NCBI GenBank assembly: GCA_007844125.1
Contig: CM017572.1
Location: forward strand, 22,489,407 to 22,553,406
Length of the DNA: 64,000 nt
Reading direction: 5' to 3'
From: Sinonovacula constricta
Lineage: Eukaryota; Mollusca; Bivalvia; Cardiida; Solecurtidae
Each line of letters begins with the position of its first letter. Position 1 is the stretch's first letter. The notes beneath the pieces were generated by a model. That model searched no databases, was not told the DNA's origin, and worked only from the letters and a program-made list of their open reading frames with translations. Shown in pieces: positions 1 through 10,508 of this stretch. Both the position numbers and the translations under genes were made by a program.

Positions 1-237
1 GAAAAATGCATGATACATGCATTTATAATCTTTCGTGACATGTACTGAAGACCTGCACCAATAAAAGTATATATTTACGTCTCTACCTTTTCCACAAACT
101 GTATGAATCGGTTCAAATGTTGTTCGTTTATTTTTATCTCTCAGGTCTGACAGCCCCTACACCCCCGCCCCCAACCCCTTTCAACCTCTATGGACCACCC
201 TCTTTCAATAAACTGCTAATATCCTGATTTAACCGAA

Positions 238-299
238 GTGATTCCTTTAACGGTACACAGTATTGAGTTCGAACCCAAGACCTCTTCCGTAATCAGGTG
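238..299 (-). repeat. tRNA-like SINE, B-box half, split by the transposon
   Basis: Read on the minus strand this holds GGGTTCGAACTC, a good RNA polymerase III B box, preceded by a stretch resembling a tRNA anticodon region. Rejoining across the transposon (dropping one CAGGTG) places GGTGGTAGAGCACC, an A-box-like D-arm sequence found at 15707-15725, about 40 bases before the B box. That is normal tRNA spacing, so the pre-insertion site was a tRNA gene or, more likely, a tRNA-derived SINE. Confidence 0.6.
294..299. repeat. Target-site duplication CAGGTG (left)
   Basis: CAGGTG directly precedes the left terminus TGTAGCGCCGGG and the same six bases directly follow the outer right terminus at 15707-15712. 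Read with a terminal GTGTAG the match would be a 4-bp AGGT. However, the inner right end at 10508 is followed by GGG and not C, which favours a TGTAG terminus and a 6-bp duplication. Confidence 0.75.
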
Positions 300-510
300 T
301 GTAGCGCCGGGAAATGTCGCATCGCCGGGAAACGTCATAATCTACCGGAAAATGTCGCACCGTCGCCGGGAAATGTCGCAATCTGCTGAAAACGTCGTAA
401 ACCCCACTGCCGGTATATGTCGCATTGTTGACGGGAAATGTCGCAAAAAAATTCGCTGCCGGTATATGTCGCAACACGACGGGAAATGTCGCAATTATTA
501 TTAACATTGC
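300..510 (+). repeat. Left TIR of the integrase-type transposon
   Basis: This is the reverse complement of 10297-10508 and 15495-15706, with one 1-bp indel and a couple of mismatches near the inner end. It is itself built of 20-35 bp sub-repeats ending in GGGAAATGTCGCA or GGTATATGTCGCA, about eight in total, which look like an array of transposase-binding sites. Open frames across this block are by-products of the repeat. Confidence 0.9.
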
Positions 511-2275
511 GTTTTGATGATTTTGAATTTATATGCGATTATGACGATTTTTATTGAATTAAAATTGTAAACTCATTGGTTTAAATGTTTGTAATTTTTT
601 TTTATTGATTGTGTGATTTGGATTTTTTGTTTGATTGAATTTGGGAAATCATAAGTAGCGGATCAAGGATCTCAGATTAGAGGTGGTGTGGCTTTCTGGT
701 TAGAGGGACGTGAACAATAACCTTTTTTCAACCAGAGACACTAGTATGCTTGCAAAGTCAAAGATTGTTCTACTTGAAATAGATGTTGTGCTTTAATTTT
801 ATGTAAAAATAGGGTTTTAAATGGAAATTATTATATAAAACGTTATAAGTGTTTGTATTCAAGGTTGAAAAGTCCGGCACTTTTAGAGGTGAAGGTGGGG
901 GGGGGGGGGGGGGGGGGGCGTGCGCCGGGTGCGCCCATAGGCCTTTGAATTCGCTAGTGATCATCCGACTTTTTATAAGATATAAATCAATATTATACCT
1001 CTTGTTGCCCATATCTCCATATGCAGAAATTCAAATTTCCTTTGGTGTCTTTTCCTCTTTTACGGGCTTCGTGGACAAGGCATACATATAATGTCATGGC
1101 TTTCCTCGATATTTTTAAGTTTACTTAAATTTAACATAATAGAATTTCACCATATACACCAATATATTGACCAATGTATAACAAACATAAAATAAAAACG
1201 AAAAGGGTAGGTTACCATGTTAATTTGTTCGAAATTTCGATTAAAAAAAAAAGGTTGGGGGTAATCATGTATAAACAAAAGTCTTAAAAGTATTTAGTGT
1301 ACATCATTAATAATTACTGCGGTATCATTTTATTTAGCGATGGCTTAATTTTCGCGTATTTTGCGCTCGGACTAATTCGCGAATTCAAAACCTAAGCCAA
1401 AATTTAACCAATAATCCACATACGTATCCGAAACAAGCTATGTCCGAATAAGTCATGTCTTGGACCGTTAACTGTGTTTTATACATCGATAAAACCCAGA
1501 TTGAACCGTGAAGGTCAGAGACCACTAAATAGTTTCCCATAGACTTACATTATAAGATTTGGTCCTCCTGTGATTTAGTTTACCCGACTATTTCCTAAAC
1601 TACCCCAGATTTGCATAGTGGCACTCTTTGGAAATGCAAAAATGAACAAGAATTGGTGCCTTCACCAACTCATTCTCTCTGCATTTTAAACCCCCAGAAT
1701 GTAAACAAATCTTCAATCCAACATAAGGAAAGTACCAACTTCTTTAAAGGGACACAAATCACCTTTCAAACAGTGTTTTCAATAATCATTTTTATTTTTA
1801 AGTATATAATTTAAGTCATTTTACATTTTTGAAAACAAAAAAAATATTTTTATTCTCTATAGTTTTGGCCAATGAATCTTTGAAAATAAATTAAGCCCGA
1901 AACGTCCCTAGACAAAATTTTCCAATCCGTGACAGGCTTTTCTATTTAGTGTCCTCTGACCTGAACTGTGTTTAATATATTGCATTTAGACGGTGATATA
2001 GTAGTTTAATACTCGTTAAAATAAACTGTAGCAAACGCCTTTAATAGTCCAAACGGCTACCGGTAGCTTTAATTCTAGTACAATACAATACAATACTTGT
2101 AAATATACTTGTATTTTTTATTTTATCGAAAATACAATAATATGAACAATTTGTGAACAGTTTTAGTTTAGCACTTTGATTTTATAAAATTTTGAAAGGT
2201 TCATCAAATACAAGTGTGGACAGAAATGAAGTAAGGTGATTTTCCCGCTAATAATTGACTGAACATTCGTTAAAT

Positions 2276-2537
2276 GAGGGTGAAACCCCCTTTTTTGTAC
2301 GCAGTATTCAGGCTTGTCTTAGGCCGTACGCAGTACGCGAAGGTTCGGTACACAGTACGAAAAAACTTCTGTCTTTTAGTAGGCAGAACTTGAACAGCAA
2401 TATTTTTGCATAAATTCGTGTAATATCTGAAGGTTTTTAAAATAGTAGGGAAACAAGCAAGTTTTTTATTTTGTGCAGTACTCGGGATCAAAATAAGAGA
2501 GCACGCAGTACAAAATGGGGAAAGGGGTTACACCCTC
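2276..2537. mobile_element. MITE nested in the transposon's 5' arm (262 bp)
   Basis: It begins GAGGGTGAAACCCC and ends GGGGTTACACCCTC, which are imperfect inverted repeats. It is flanked on both sides by TTAAAT (2270-2275 and 2538-2543), a 6-bp target duplication. It contains repeated GTACGCAGTA motifs and has no coding capacity. Confidence 0.65.
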
Positions 2538-3242
2538 TTAAATTCCGCCACAGCAAAAAATTCATCGGGACCTTGATATAATAAATAATATAGTCAACCG
2601 TTACAACTTGCGTATAAGAAACAAATCAAGTAACCTGTTAGTTGGGGTGGGGTTCAAATAAACTTTATATTTGACATCGATAAAAGGTACATGTACTTAA
2701 ATAAAAAAAATGAGGTTCACAGGGAGTTTAGTTAAAACTTATAGCGTAAACGATGAATATATTTAGGTGTCATTTAAGACCTACGTTACCCCTATGCCTA
2801 AACGTCAATGACATGTTTTTGACACCTGTCATATTTCTTCGAAATTGATTTAATTGGTCAATTCGCACCCGGTGATTTCCCCGACGGATTGTTAAAACTG
2901 CATTCGAGTTTGAATCATCTACAAGGAAACATGTTGAACTCAAAAGTGTTCCTGGTATTAAGGTAATAATTTTATGTAAGCCTCAGGTCTTAGATAACTC
3001 TTATTATTTACTGAATTATTATACCACTTCAAGTAGTACATGTATAAAAATCTGTACCCATGTTAAACGGTACCAAGATTGGTTAACATGAACATTTTCA
3101 TTGGTGCTATCTATATTCTATTAAGGTATGGATATCTCGTTAGAATTTAGTTAAAAGGCTTTTTTTCTATTTGAACATAATAGTCGTAAGTGTTGAAAAT
3201 AGCCTCGTCTTTTTAAAATCGCTTTTAGATCTAAAAAATATA

Positions 3243-3779
3243 TACCGTATAGCGGGTTATTTCTGCGGACATAAATTTCTGCGTTTTGCCCACAAAATTG
3301 GATGCAAAAATTTCTGCGTTTCTTATTTCTGCGTTTTCGGTTCCCGTGAAGGATAAAATTATTATTTCTGCGGTTCAAATTGGGTAAGGTGTCGTAAGAA
3401 TATATCTTATATAATATACACTAAGAACATACTGTTACTCATTTTTAGTAAAAATAAGAAATATATTATTTATCAATTGCGAATAACAATTCTCAAACAA
3501 CCTTTAATTGAATTGAATGTTTGAGAAATGTTTGAGCAAATGTCGCGTTTATACTATGCGTAAACGATAACAATTAACGGTATTTGTTCGTAATTATTTT
3601 ACCCTGTCTGTACCATGAAACCGATTATTTCGGACATGGCGACTCCGTTGATTTTAGTTTGAAAATGATATAATATTTTGCAATTAAATTTTTTGCTGAT
3701 TTTTTTCTGCTGGATATTCATCCAAAGACCACAGAAACGCCGAAATATTGCACCCGCAGAAATAACCCGCTACACGGTA
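3243..3779. mobile_element. MITE with 25-bp TIRs nested in the transposon's 5' arm
   Basis: The left end 3243-3267 (TACCGTATAGCGGGTTAT...) is the reverse complement of 3755-3779 with a single mismatch. The interior repeats ATTTCTGCG several times near each end. No open frame is worth calling, so this is a non-autonomous DNA element. The short target duplication may be TA but is not decisive. Confidence 0.65.
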
Positions 3780-4963
3780 TGGATCTGGAATATTAATTTT
3801 AATGCTATTTTATATATGAAACGTAAAATGTGCCTTTTTATTGTGTATCAAAAAATAAACTTTACTGACAAAATGTGACGTATTTAACTGTCTATCTGGA
3901 AATGAAAATAAGTAACGATAAGTATCTTTTCTTGTACGATGTACACGAATAGGATTTAAATAACATGTGTCGAGAATTTGAGTATTTTTGAACACTGCAG
4001 CATGTTGGTTGTCAGGAATTGTAATATGCGAAATTGTATCTGTCTATCGAGAAATGCATTATATGAACTTCCAGAGAACATAATGACTTGTAGAATGTGA
4101 ATTCGGCCTTAATTATGCTCTAGATCATAATTATCGACTAAATGGTTTTAAAAATGATGAATATATTTTAATTTCTAATAGGCATGTATTTGTTCTTTAA
4201 AAAGCGAAATAGCGACGAGTAAATGTCTATTCAGAGATGTACAAGGCGTTGATTCCTGCGATAAAACCTTATTAATTTTTTTCTTTATGTCTTTTCTTGT
4301 ACAACAATTTTTTTTGTAAAATATGTATAGATAACTCGTGAATTTAAGTAACTTTAAAACACTGCACTATCTTAGTTTTCTAAAAAAATATAAACAATAC
4401 AAACTGTGAATGCAAACTTATTTTTGCCTTGTTACATGTACTTGAATTTTACAATAAATTCTGGATTGTGGTTAGCAAAGATATTATTATTTTAAATGTA
4501 TAAATGTAATTTATTGTAGTGAACTTAATGTCTCTTGTAGTTCTATATTAGAACGGCCGTTTACAAGTTATTTTTATGTAATGTTTTATGTAATGTTTTA
4601 ATATGTAATGTTTTATGTAATGTTTCATGTAAATGGATGAGACTATAATAATCTATTAAACTACGAAGACCATAAACGTTGACTTAATGGAGACAAAACA
4701 TCTTTCTTCTTTAAAGTCATATAGCGACATTAAAGTGAATATTCAAAAATGAACAAGGCGTTAATTCTAGCGATTAGGCCAAATTATATATTTCATGTCT
4801 CTTTTTCTACTATACATGTTTAAAATTCGATCAAGTTGTTACATGTACCCTTGCATACGATCACCACAAACGTTGAATTGATTATTTACAAAAAACATGT
4901 CATAGGTCATTTAAGTCAACAAAATAATGTAGAAATTATTAATTCCTTTTTTATATCTTATAG

Positions 4964-6344
4964 GTCGTTATGCTTAGTGTTGTCCTGCGTGGCGATTCAA
5001 GCAACAGACAAGGCATGCGGCTCAATATCAGACCCGGAGTATAATATCATTTTGAAAACGATTTTGAAAGGCACGTATGATGTTCCTGTAGTGGAAAGAA
5101 CGCTTTTAGAAAGAACTGCTTTGCGCCGATATCAAAGAAATAAGCAATTTTATTCAGTTGAAAACAATCGATTATATTATAAAGGGAAAGAGATTGTGTC
5201 TAACTCAAAGTGTAACAAGCTGATTATAGATAGTTATCATAAAAATAAAGGTATAGGCGTTAGAAGAATGTACCATTTGTTAAAACGGAGGTACGTGGGG
5301 GTCTCTGAAGATCGTATTAAAGATGTTCTGTCAAAATTACCTGAATACCAAAAGGAGCATGCTAAATTCCTGAATAGAGCACCTCTGAAACATGTGTGCA
5401 GCAACTCAGTACATGAAATACTTCAAATCGATCTGGTTGATATGCAGAGGGAAGCAGTTTCATATAAAAGGGAAAAACAAAAATTCATTTTGAGCGTGAT
5501 GGACATCTTTAGTAGATTCGTGTGGTTACGTGCACTGCCTAGGAAATCAGCAGATATTGTCGCCAAACATCTAAGCATGATATTCGCAGAGTTTGGTAAA
5601 CCGAAAATTATTCAACACGATAGAGGCCGCGAGTTTGATGGAAAGGTGAAACGCCTTTTGAAGGAGCTAGATATTAAGAACATTAAAAGTCGCCCTTACC
5701 ACCCACAAAGCCAAGGAAAAGTTGAAAGAATGCACAAGAGTCTTAAAAGAAAAATTGCATATGATTTGACACACGCGAACCCATGTGGCATCAACTGGGC
5801 AAAGCAATTACCAGAGTATCAACGCGTATTAAACAATACTCCGAAAGAATGCCTGGGTTGGAGCACACCGTGTGAGATTTATTATGGGAGGGATGTATTT
5901 GAAAAAGACTCGACATTAAAGCGTAAACAAAAAGCCCAAAAAATACGAGATGCTGCGAAGGCCGCGACAATAAAATGTAATAAACGCAATGACAGAGCAC
6001 ATGAAAAAGCGCGCAAACCACCTGTGTATAGTTTAAATGAAACAGTGCTGCTTCGTTACAAGAAAAGGGGTCTGTTAAACAGGAGGCGTTGGGTTGTTGA
6101 AGGAATTATTCAGAAGCGATCCCTGGCTACCAACATGTATAAAATTAAGTATGTTGTTCCGAACTCTGCGAAGACCGGGCGAAAACGTAAAGAGACAAAA
6201 TGGTATAATGTTAGCGATATTTCACGATACTCACCGGTTGATATGTCTATCAAAAAACGTTTACATCGCAAACAATTTTATATACCTACAACAAAAGCAT
6301 CCCATCTAGAAAACTTGAGGTCGGAATTCGGATTCCAATTATAA
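4964..6344 (+). CDS. Transposon integrase (DDE core, GPY/F-like tail)
   Basis: This is the catalytic protein of the transposon. The open frame reaches back to 4836 only through a TTG codon, and TTCCTTTTTTATATCTTATAG at 4944-4963 looks like a splice acceptor, so the true start is probably in an upstream exon. The core contains QIDLVDM (Asp codon 5430), IIQHDRGREF (Asp 5619) and GKVERMHKSLK (Glu 5724), with 34 residues between the second Asp and the Glu (DD34E). An N-terminal zinc-finger region keeps the two histidines (SYHKNKGIG..MYHLL), but the usual CxxC is missing (LPEYQKEH at that place). The C-terminal part (about 6030-6170) resembles the GPY/F module of gypsy and Ginger integrases. The stop TAA overlaps the ATG of the next gene. 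Confidence 0.85.
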
Positions 6345-7399
6345 TGAATCCTATTGGAAACGGGAACTGTCAGTTTTCGGCGGTGTTATATCAATTACGA
6401 CAACATGGAATTTATAGATCAGAGGAGACAATGCGACAAGAAGTTGTCACTTTTTTAAGTGAAACCCCAAGACTTGGCAGCAGTGATTTCGGTGGATGCT
6501 GGTGGGACTCTATTCTGGAACAACCAGAGATGTACTTGGCCCGTATGTCAAGGGAGTTCGAGTTTGGGGATCAGATAACACTACAGGCTATGTCACAGCT
6601 ATACAACGTACAAATCATCGTAGTATCTACGATGAATAGTGCAACAACATTAATTAGCCCGAGTGGCAGTTCAGTTCTGTCTAACGACATCCCTGTTATA
6701 ATATTGGGGCATTACCCAGAAGGTGCTGGTGAGCATTACGTAGCCCTTGGATATGAACAAGAAACCTTAGAAGCAATCATAGACAGATCTCCCCAGATAA
6801 CATTGGAAACTAGAGACGCAGTCAACGGAGACGTCGCACAAACTAGCTATGTGAATTCGACCTCGGACAACGCAGAATTAAGCAATGAAAATACCCCCAA
6901 TGCAGAAGACAATTTCAATACTCAAGAAGTGGGTATTAGAAATAATCACTCTTTAGAGTGCGATGGTAACATCGAACAGTTCCGCGACATGGTACGCTAT
7001 ATGAGGGAAAAGAAACAAAAGAAACAGAAACTTTACGTTGAACTCCCACCAGAGATTTGGCATTTGATAGTCAACCTTGTTTTGAAAGTGAGTCCAATGT
7101 CACGATTTACACTCGAACGGGTTAATAGAATGTTTAAAGAAATTGTTATGCAGACACCTCCACCGAGATTTTATCTTAACCCTGTGCGATTTAGAGATGT
7201 GTCGGTTTGGCCAATTAGTGTTCGTAAAATCATTTCCGTAGCTGGTCCGGGAAGTGGACTTGTGCAAGAAATCCGAGATGTAATTAATCATTCCTCATGG
7301 TCAAACGCCTGGCTATTTCTTCGAATGGCAACTATTTGCGGGTGGTACATAGTAAAAGGGATTTGGTTCAGACGTCACAGTTACTACAATAAGAAATAA
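6344..7399 (+). CDS. OTU-domain cysteine protease with F-box-like motif
   Basis: This is a 351-residue protein starting at an ATG that overlaps the integrase stop (TAATG). Residues 5-15 (GNGNCQFSAVL) match the catalytic Cys block of OTU deubiquitinases, with Cys9 as nucleophile; the usual Asp before GNC is Asn. FEFGDQITLQAMSQLYNV (about 72-89) and GEHYVAL with His131 complete the fold signature. After an acidic, Asn/Ser-rich linker (about 150-220) and a Lys-rich patch (222-229), residues 232-268 (VELPPEIWHLIV...FTLERVNRMFKEIV) read as an F-box, the Skp1-binding motif of SCF ubiquitin ligases. Cleavage of ubiquitin or a ubiquitin-like protein is inferred from the family. Its role in transposition is unknown; countering host ubiquitination is one possibility. 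Confidence 0.8.
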   Translation: MNPIGNGNCQFSAVLYQLRQHGIYRSEETMRQEVVTFLSETPRLGSSDFGGCWWDSILEQPEMYLARMSREFEFGDQITLQAMSQLYNVQIIVVSTMNSATTLISPSGSSVLSNDIPVIILGHYPEGAGEHYVALGYEQETLEAIIDRSPQITLETRDAVNGDVAQTSYVNSTSDNAELSNENTPNAEDNFNTQEVGIRNNHSLECDGNIEQFRDMVRYMREKKQKKQKLYVELPPEIWHLIVNLVLKVSPMSRFTLERVNRMFKEIVMQTPPPRFYLNPVRFRDVSVWPISVRKIISVAGPGSGLVQEIRDVINHSSWSNAWLFLRMATICGWYIVKGIWFRRHSYYNKK

Positions 7400-7406
7400 A
7401 CATTTC

Positions 7407-7412
7407 AATAAA
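7407..7412 (+). promoter_or_regulatory. Poly(A) signal AATAAA for the transposon transcript
   Basis: AATAAA lies 8 nt after the OTU stop codon (another AATAAA overlaps the stop). A second identical site is at 12617-12622 in the downstream copy. This implies a very short 3' UTR and leaves about 2.9 kb of the element outside the mRNA. Confidence 0.55.
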
Positions 7413-8499
7413 ATTAATCATGTTTTATTAGTACATTATGATTGTGCCACATTTCTTTTAATTAAGGTTGTGTTGTCTCGAGAGACAATTTGTTGCATTA
7501 ATAATTTGACTTTTTTGCAGTTGATATTGTTTTGAAACAGTTCGTAGTTATTGTGTAGTATCGACATAATTTTTTTTCAGTATTTTACATGAAGCCAGAT
7601 TTGACAGTGTATGTTACCTTTTTTTGAGTCGCTGAATGACGTACAATCGTAATCGTCATTTAAACGTTCACAGTTATACAGTTTTTGATACTTGTTCTTA
7701 TTCATAAGCTTGTTTGAAGTATGTTTTGTTTTTATTATGGTTGATTTTGTTTATACCTAACAAAGTAGATTTGTAAATTTGATAACGCTTGTAACATGCA
7801 ATGTCTCCATTTGTTTTGTCTTATATTGAATATGTTTTCTTGCATACCGATACATAATGATGTATAATTTGAACAGTTCTTAAAAATAAAAATCTCAACA
7901 CACACGTCTTTTTCAATGCCATAGTCACTAGTAGTTTCACAAAAGGGCAACACTGATGTTAGAGCGTCAGATCCTTGACAAGAGTTGTTATTTTTCCCAA
8001 ACCAACACAGTTCAAATACACCATCCTAACGATACACGGACAAAGCAAGCACGTATTTCCTGTATGTATATTATTTCTAATAAATGTGCATGCTAATATC
8101 ATATTACTTAAATTACTGTTATCATAACAAAAGATTTAAAAAGCCATAAACATGATTTTATATGCATCAAACATTTCCAGAAGACACATGCTTGTTTTGT
8201 AAGTCAGTAATTTTATGAAAACAGGCGTAGCTTAACTAAGGTGTAGCTCTCAGTAAAGTTTGATTTACTGAAGAGATTAGACATTACGGTAATTCAGATT
8301 TCAATTCATTGGTACAAAACTAATAGAAAAATGTATGCATGACAGAACACTGCTAAAAATATATAACAATACAAGGGTATAAGTTCTCATATACATGGCG
8401 AATCAAGCATTGATTAAACCGATTGAATCATTGAAACGATCATGTGTCGACAGATGCGTTAAGGTGGTAGGTATCATTTGTCACAATATAGTTAAAGTT

Positions 8500-8527
8500 G
8501 GGGGGGGGGGGGGGGGGGGGGGGGGGG
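8500..8527 (+). repeat. Homopolymer G28
   Basis: This is an uninterrupted run of 28 G. The same site in the downstream copy (13710-13733) has 24 G, one of the few differences between the copies. It can form G-quadruplexes and its length may be a sequencing artefact. Confidence 0.9.
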
Positions 8528-8750
8528 AGTGTGGTTTCCTATTTTTATAAAACTTCATGTTATTTAATAATTAAAAATATTCCTATTACATAAGATATCA
8601 TTTATAGGGCAAATAAATGTAACAGGTCAATCAGGAATTATAAAAAATAGAAATATGAAACAATTTCTCTCACTGAGTGTAGCCTTATTGCCGGGAGTCC
8701 AAACTTCCAAATTATCAGCTACTAGTATAGTATTAAACTACAGTCACAGG

Positions 8751-8942
8751 AAGGTTGTCTATATCAAAGTTAACAATGTCTTAGAATTTAGTTTAATAAA
8801 CTTTACTAGAACAATAGCAAAACATGTTTCTCCTTGTGGCTACAAAAGGAAATTTTGACATTCATGTTTGCATTGTTTATAACTATTGTTCTAGTAAAGT
8901 TTATTGAACTAAATTCAAAGACATTGTTAACCTTGATATCCT
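8751..8942. repeat. Imperfect inverted repeat, arms about 60-68 bp
   Basis: The left arm, about 8751-8818 (...AACTTTACTAGAACAATAG), pairs with the right arm, about 8884-8942 (CTATTGTTCTAGTAAAGTTT...), around a loop of about 65 bases. It may be a nested MITE. It is repeated in the downstream copy from about 13957. Confidence 0.7.
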
Positions 8943-9905
8943 TTCCGCACCCGACCCTGTTTTCCGGACGGACGTCCGTAACGTATTTAAACATGACACA
9001 ATTTTGACTTCACAAAACCCGACCCTGTTTTACTGGAGGTCGCCTGAAACGTATTTAAACGTGTGCTTTTTCACGATTTTAAAAATATAACGTAAATCTG
9101 CGTAAATTTAATTTTAATGCCCGTTGAAAAGTTTATGTTTGAATAAAGCATATACGCTTTTGTTCGTTACCGGTATTCTATCTTTTAAAGAAATTCGGAA
9201 TTTTCAACATGGTAAGAAACCCGTGTTATCTAACGTTATGGTCTTTCTTCTGTAAAAAGGGTGGAAAATGCACCAAGAATGGTGCGTTAAAATCCCGAAT
9301 TTCAGCGCTCTTTTACGTCATTGGTGAAAAATTCAGTTTAATATTGCAGGAAGACTGTAACGTAAAATTCCGTAAATTAATTAATCTAACATGTCCAAAA
9401 TAAGCGTGTTAGGAGCGTAGTAACATAAAACTTTATTTCTAAAATGCATTTAGGTTATCCCTAATATTGAATGTTATTCCTTAGCTCGGTTTTTGTTTTA
9501 ATTTAATTGTTTCTTAATGTACGGTCAACTGTTGATTATGTGAAATCCCTAAAATTTCGATAATTTATCTGCCTCGGACAATATCACCATGATAACTTAA
9601 AGGGATATCTCCATCTTATCGGAAATGAAATCACAACCACTTACAGATTTATAGAATTATAGATGATCAATCATTAAACTAAGTATCAATATTAATATTG
9701 AGAATAAAGAAGACCTCACCACCAACCTCCCCTGCTTCTGGTACAATTGTGCTGCGTCTACCACGCTCCTTGTACGCTTCTACCCTGATTCTTGTTTGCT
9801 ACGATCCTACTACATTTGTTTTGAACATGTCCAAAATAAGCGTGTTAGGAGCGTAGTGCTCCCCGATCATAAAGACCCTAACACGCCTTTGAAGACCCAA
9901 CAAAG

Positions 9906-10033
9906 ATTCTACTACGATTCGTCATGATCGGGGGTGGGGTGGGGGTGGTGTTAAACAATACCAGAAACATGTATCTGGTATTGTTTAACACCACCCCCAC
10001 CCCACCCCCGATCATGACGAATCGTAGTAGAAT
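9906..10033. repeat. Perfect palindrome, 59-bp arms, 10-base loop
   Basis: Arms 9906-9964 and 9975-10033 are exact reverse complements around AAACATGTAT. The stem contains GGGGGTGGGGTGGGGGTGG, so one strand is G-rich and the other C-rich. It is duplicated at 15104-15231. Confidence 0.9.
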
Positions 10034-10296
10034 ATATTCAAAGCTCATTATAAAAATATTTTGTAATCATATTTATCTGCATATGTTCTTTGAACAATTG
10101 AATAAAACGTTGAAAGTATTCAAAAATAGCCATTTACATTAATTTTGTACATGTTAATTATAGCTGTGATATTTGTATGGCAACCAGACATCAATTACAT
10201 GTATATGCTATAATAACACTATCAATTTAATATACGCTATTCAAATACATGTATAGTAAATGACTTGTTGCTTTCTCTTTAGAAGATTATCAAGAT

Positions 10297-10508
10297 GCAA
10301 TATTAATAATAATTGCGACATTTCCCGTCGATGTTGCGACATATACCGGCAGCGAATTTTTTTGCGACATTTCCCGTCAACAATGCGACATATACCGGCA
10401 GTGGGGTTTACGACGTTTTCAGCAGATTGCGACATTTCCCGGCGACGGTGCGACATTTTCCGGTAGATTATGACGTTTCCCGGCGATGCGACATTTCCCG
10501 GCGCTACA
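10297..10508 (-). repeat. Right TIR of the full-length copy (inner end)
   Basis: This is the inverted copy of 300-510, ending CCCGGCGCTACA at 10508. The next base, 10509, matches 5299 inside the integrase gene, so two copies are fused at the exact transposon terminus. Confidence 0.9.

Larger units (their letters stand above)
511..4963. other. 5' non-coding part of the transposon
   Basis: The stretch is AT-rich with no recognisable protein-coding exon. It holds a G-run of about 22 at 897-918, two nested MITE-like elements (2276-2537 and 3243-3779) and a short ATGTAATGTTTT tandem repeat near 4575-4630. Upstream exons supplying the integrase start codon should lie here, because the integrase exon seems to begin at a splice acceptor, but I could not identify them. 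Confidence 0.5.
7413..10296. other. 3' non-coding part of the transposon
   Basis: There is no coding sequence here. It contains a G28 run (8500-8527), a long inverted repeat (8751-8942), two imperfect copies of ACCCGACCCTGTTTT...CGTATTTAAAC (about 8946-9065), a 34-bp direct repeat with AAATAAGCGTGTTAGGAGCG at 9388-9421 and 9824-9857, and a 59-bp-arm hairpin (9906-10033). The region recurs at 12623-15494. Confidence 0.7.
300..10508 (+). mobile_element. Integrase-type DNA transposon (Ginger-like), full-length copy
   Basis: This is a 10.2-kb element bounded by near-perfect TIRs of about 211 bp that start TGTAGCGCCGGG. It carries a DDE integrase exon (about 4964-6344) and an OTU/F-box gene (6344-7399). 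About 4.4 kb of non-coding DNA, with two nested MITEs, lies 5' of the genes, and about 2.9 kb with hairpins lies 3'. A retrovirus/gypsy-like integrase plus TIRs, with no reverse transcriptase or LTR, fits the Ginger group of cut-and-paste elements. A 6-bp duplication and a protease gene also recall Polinton-type elements, but I see no DNA polymerase B, ATPase or capsid genes. Confidence 0.8.

Noticed and set aside
238..504. Open frames on both strands across the left TIR
   Set aside because: They run through the TIR sub-repeats and recur at every TIR copy; no protein features.
10313..10508. TIR-integrase fusion frame as a new chimeric gene
   Set aside because: The frame is open by chance through the TIR, begins at a non-ATG codon, and the integrase part lacks its N-terminal region. 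It is better explained by the self-insertion junction.
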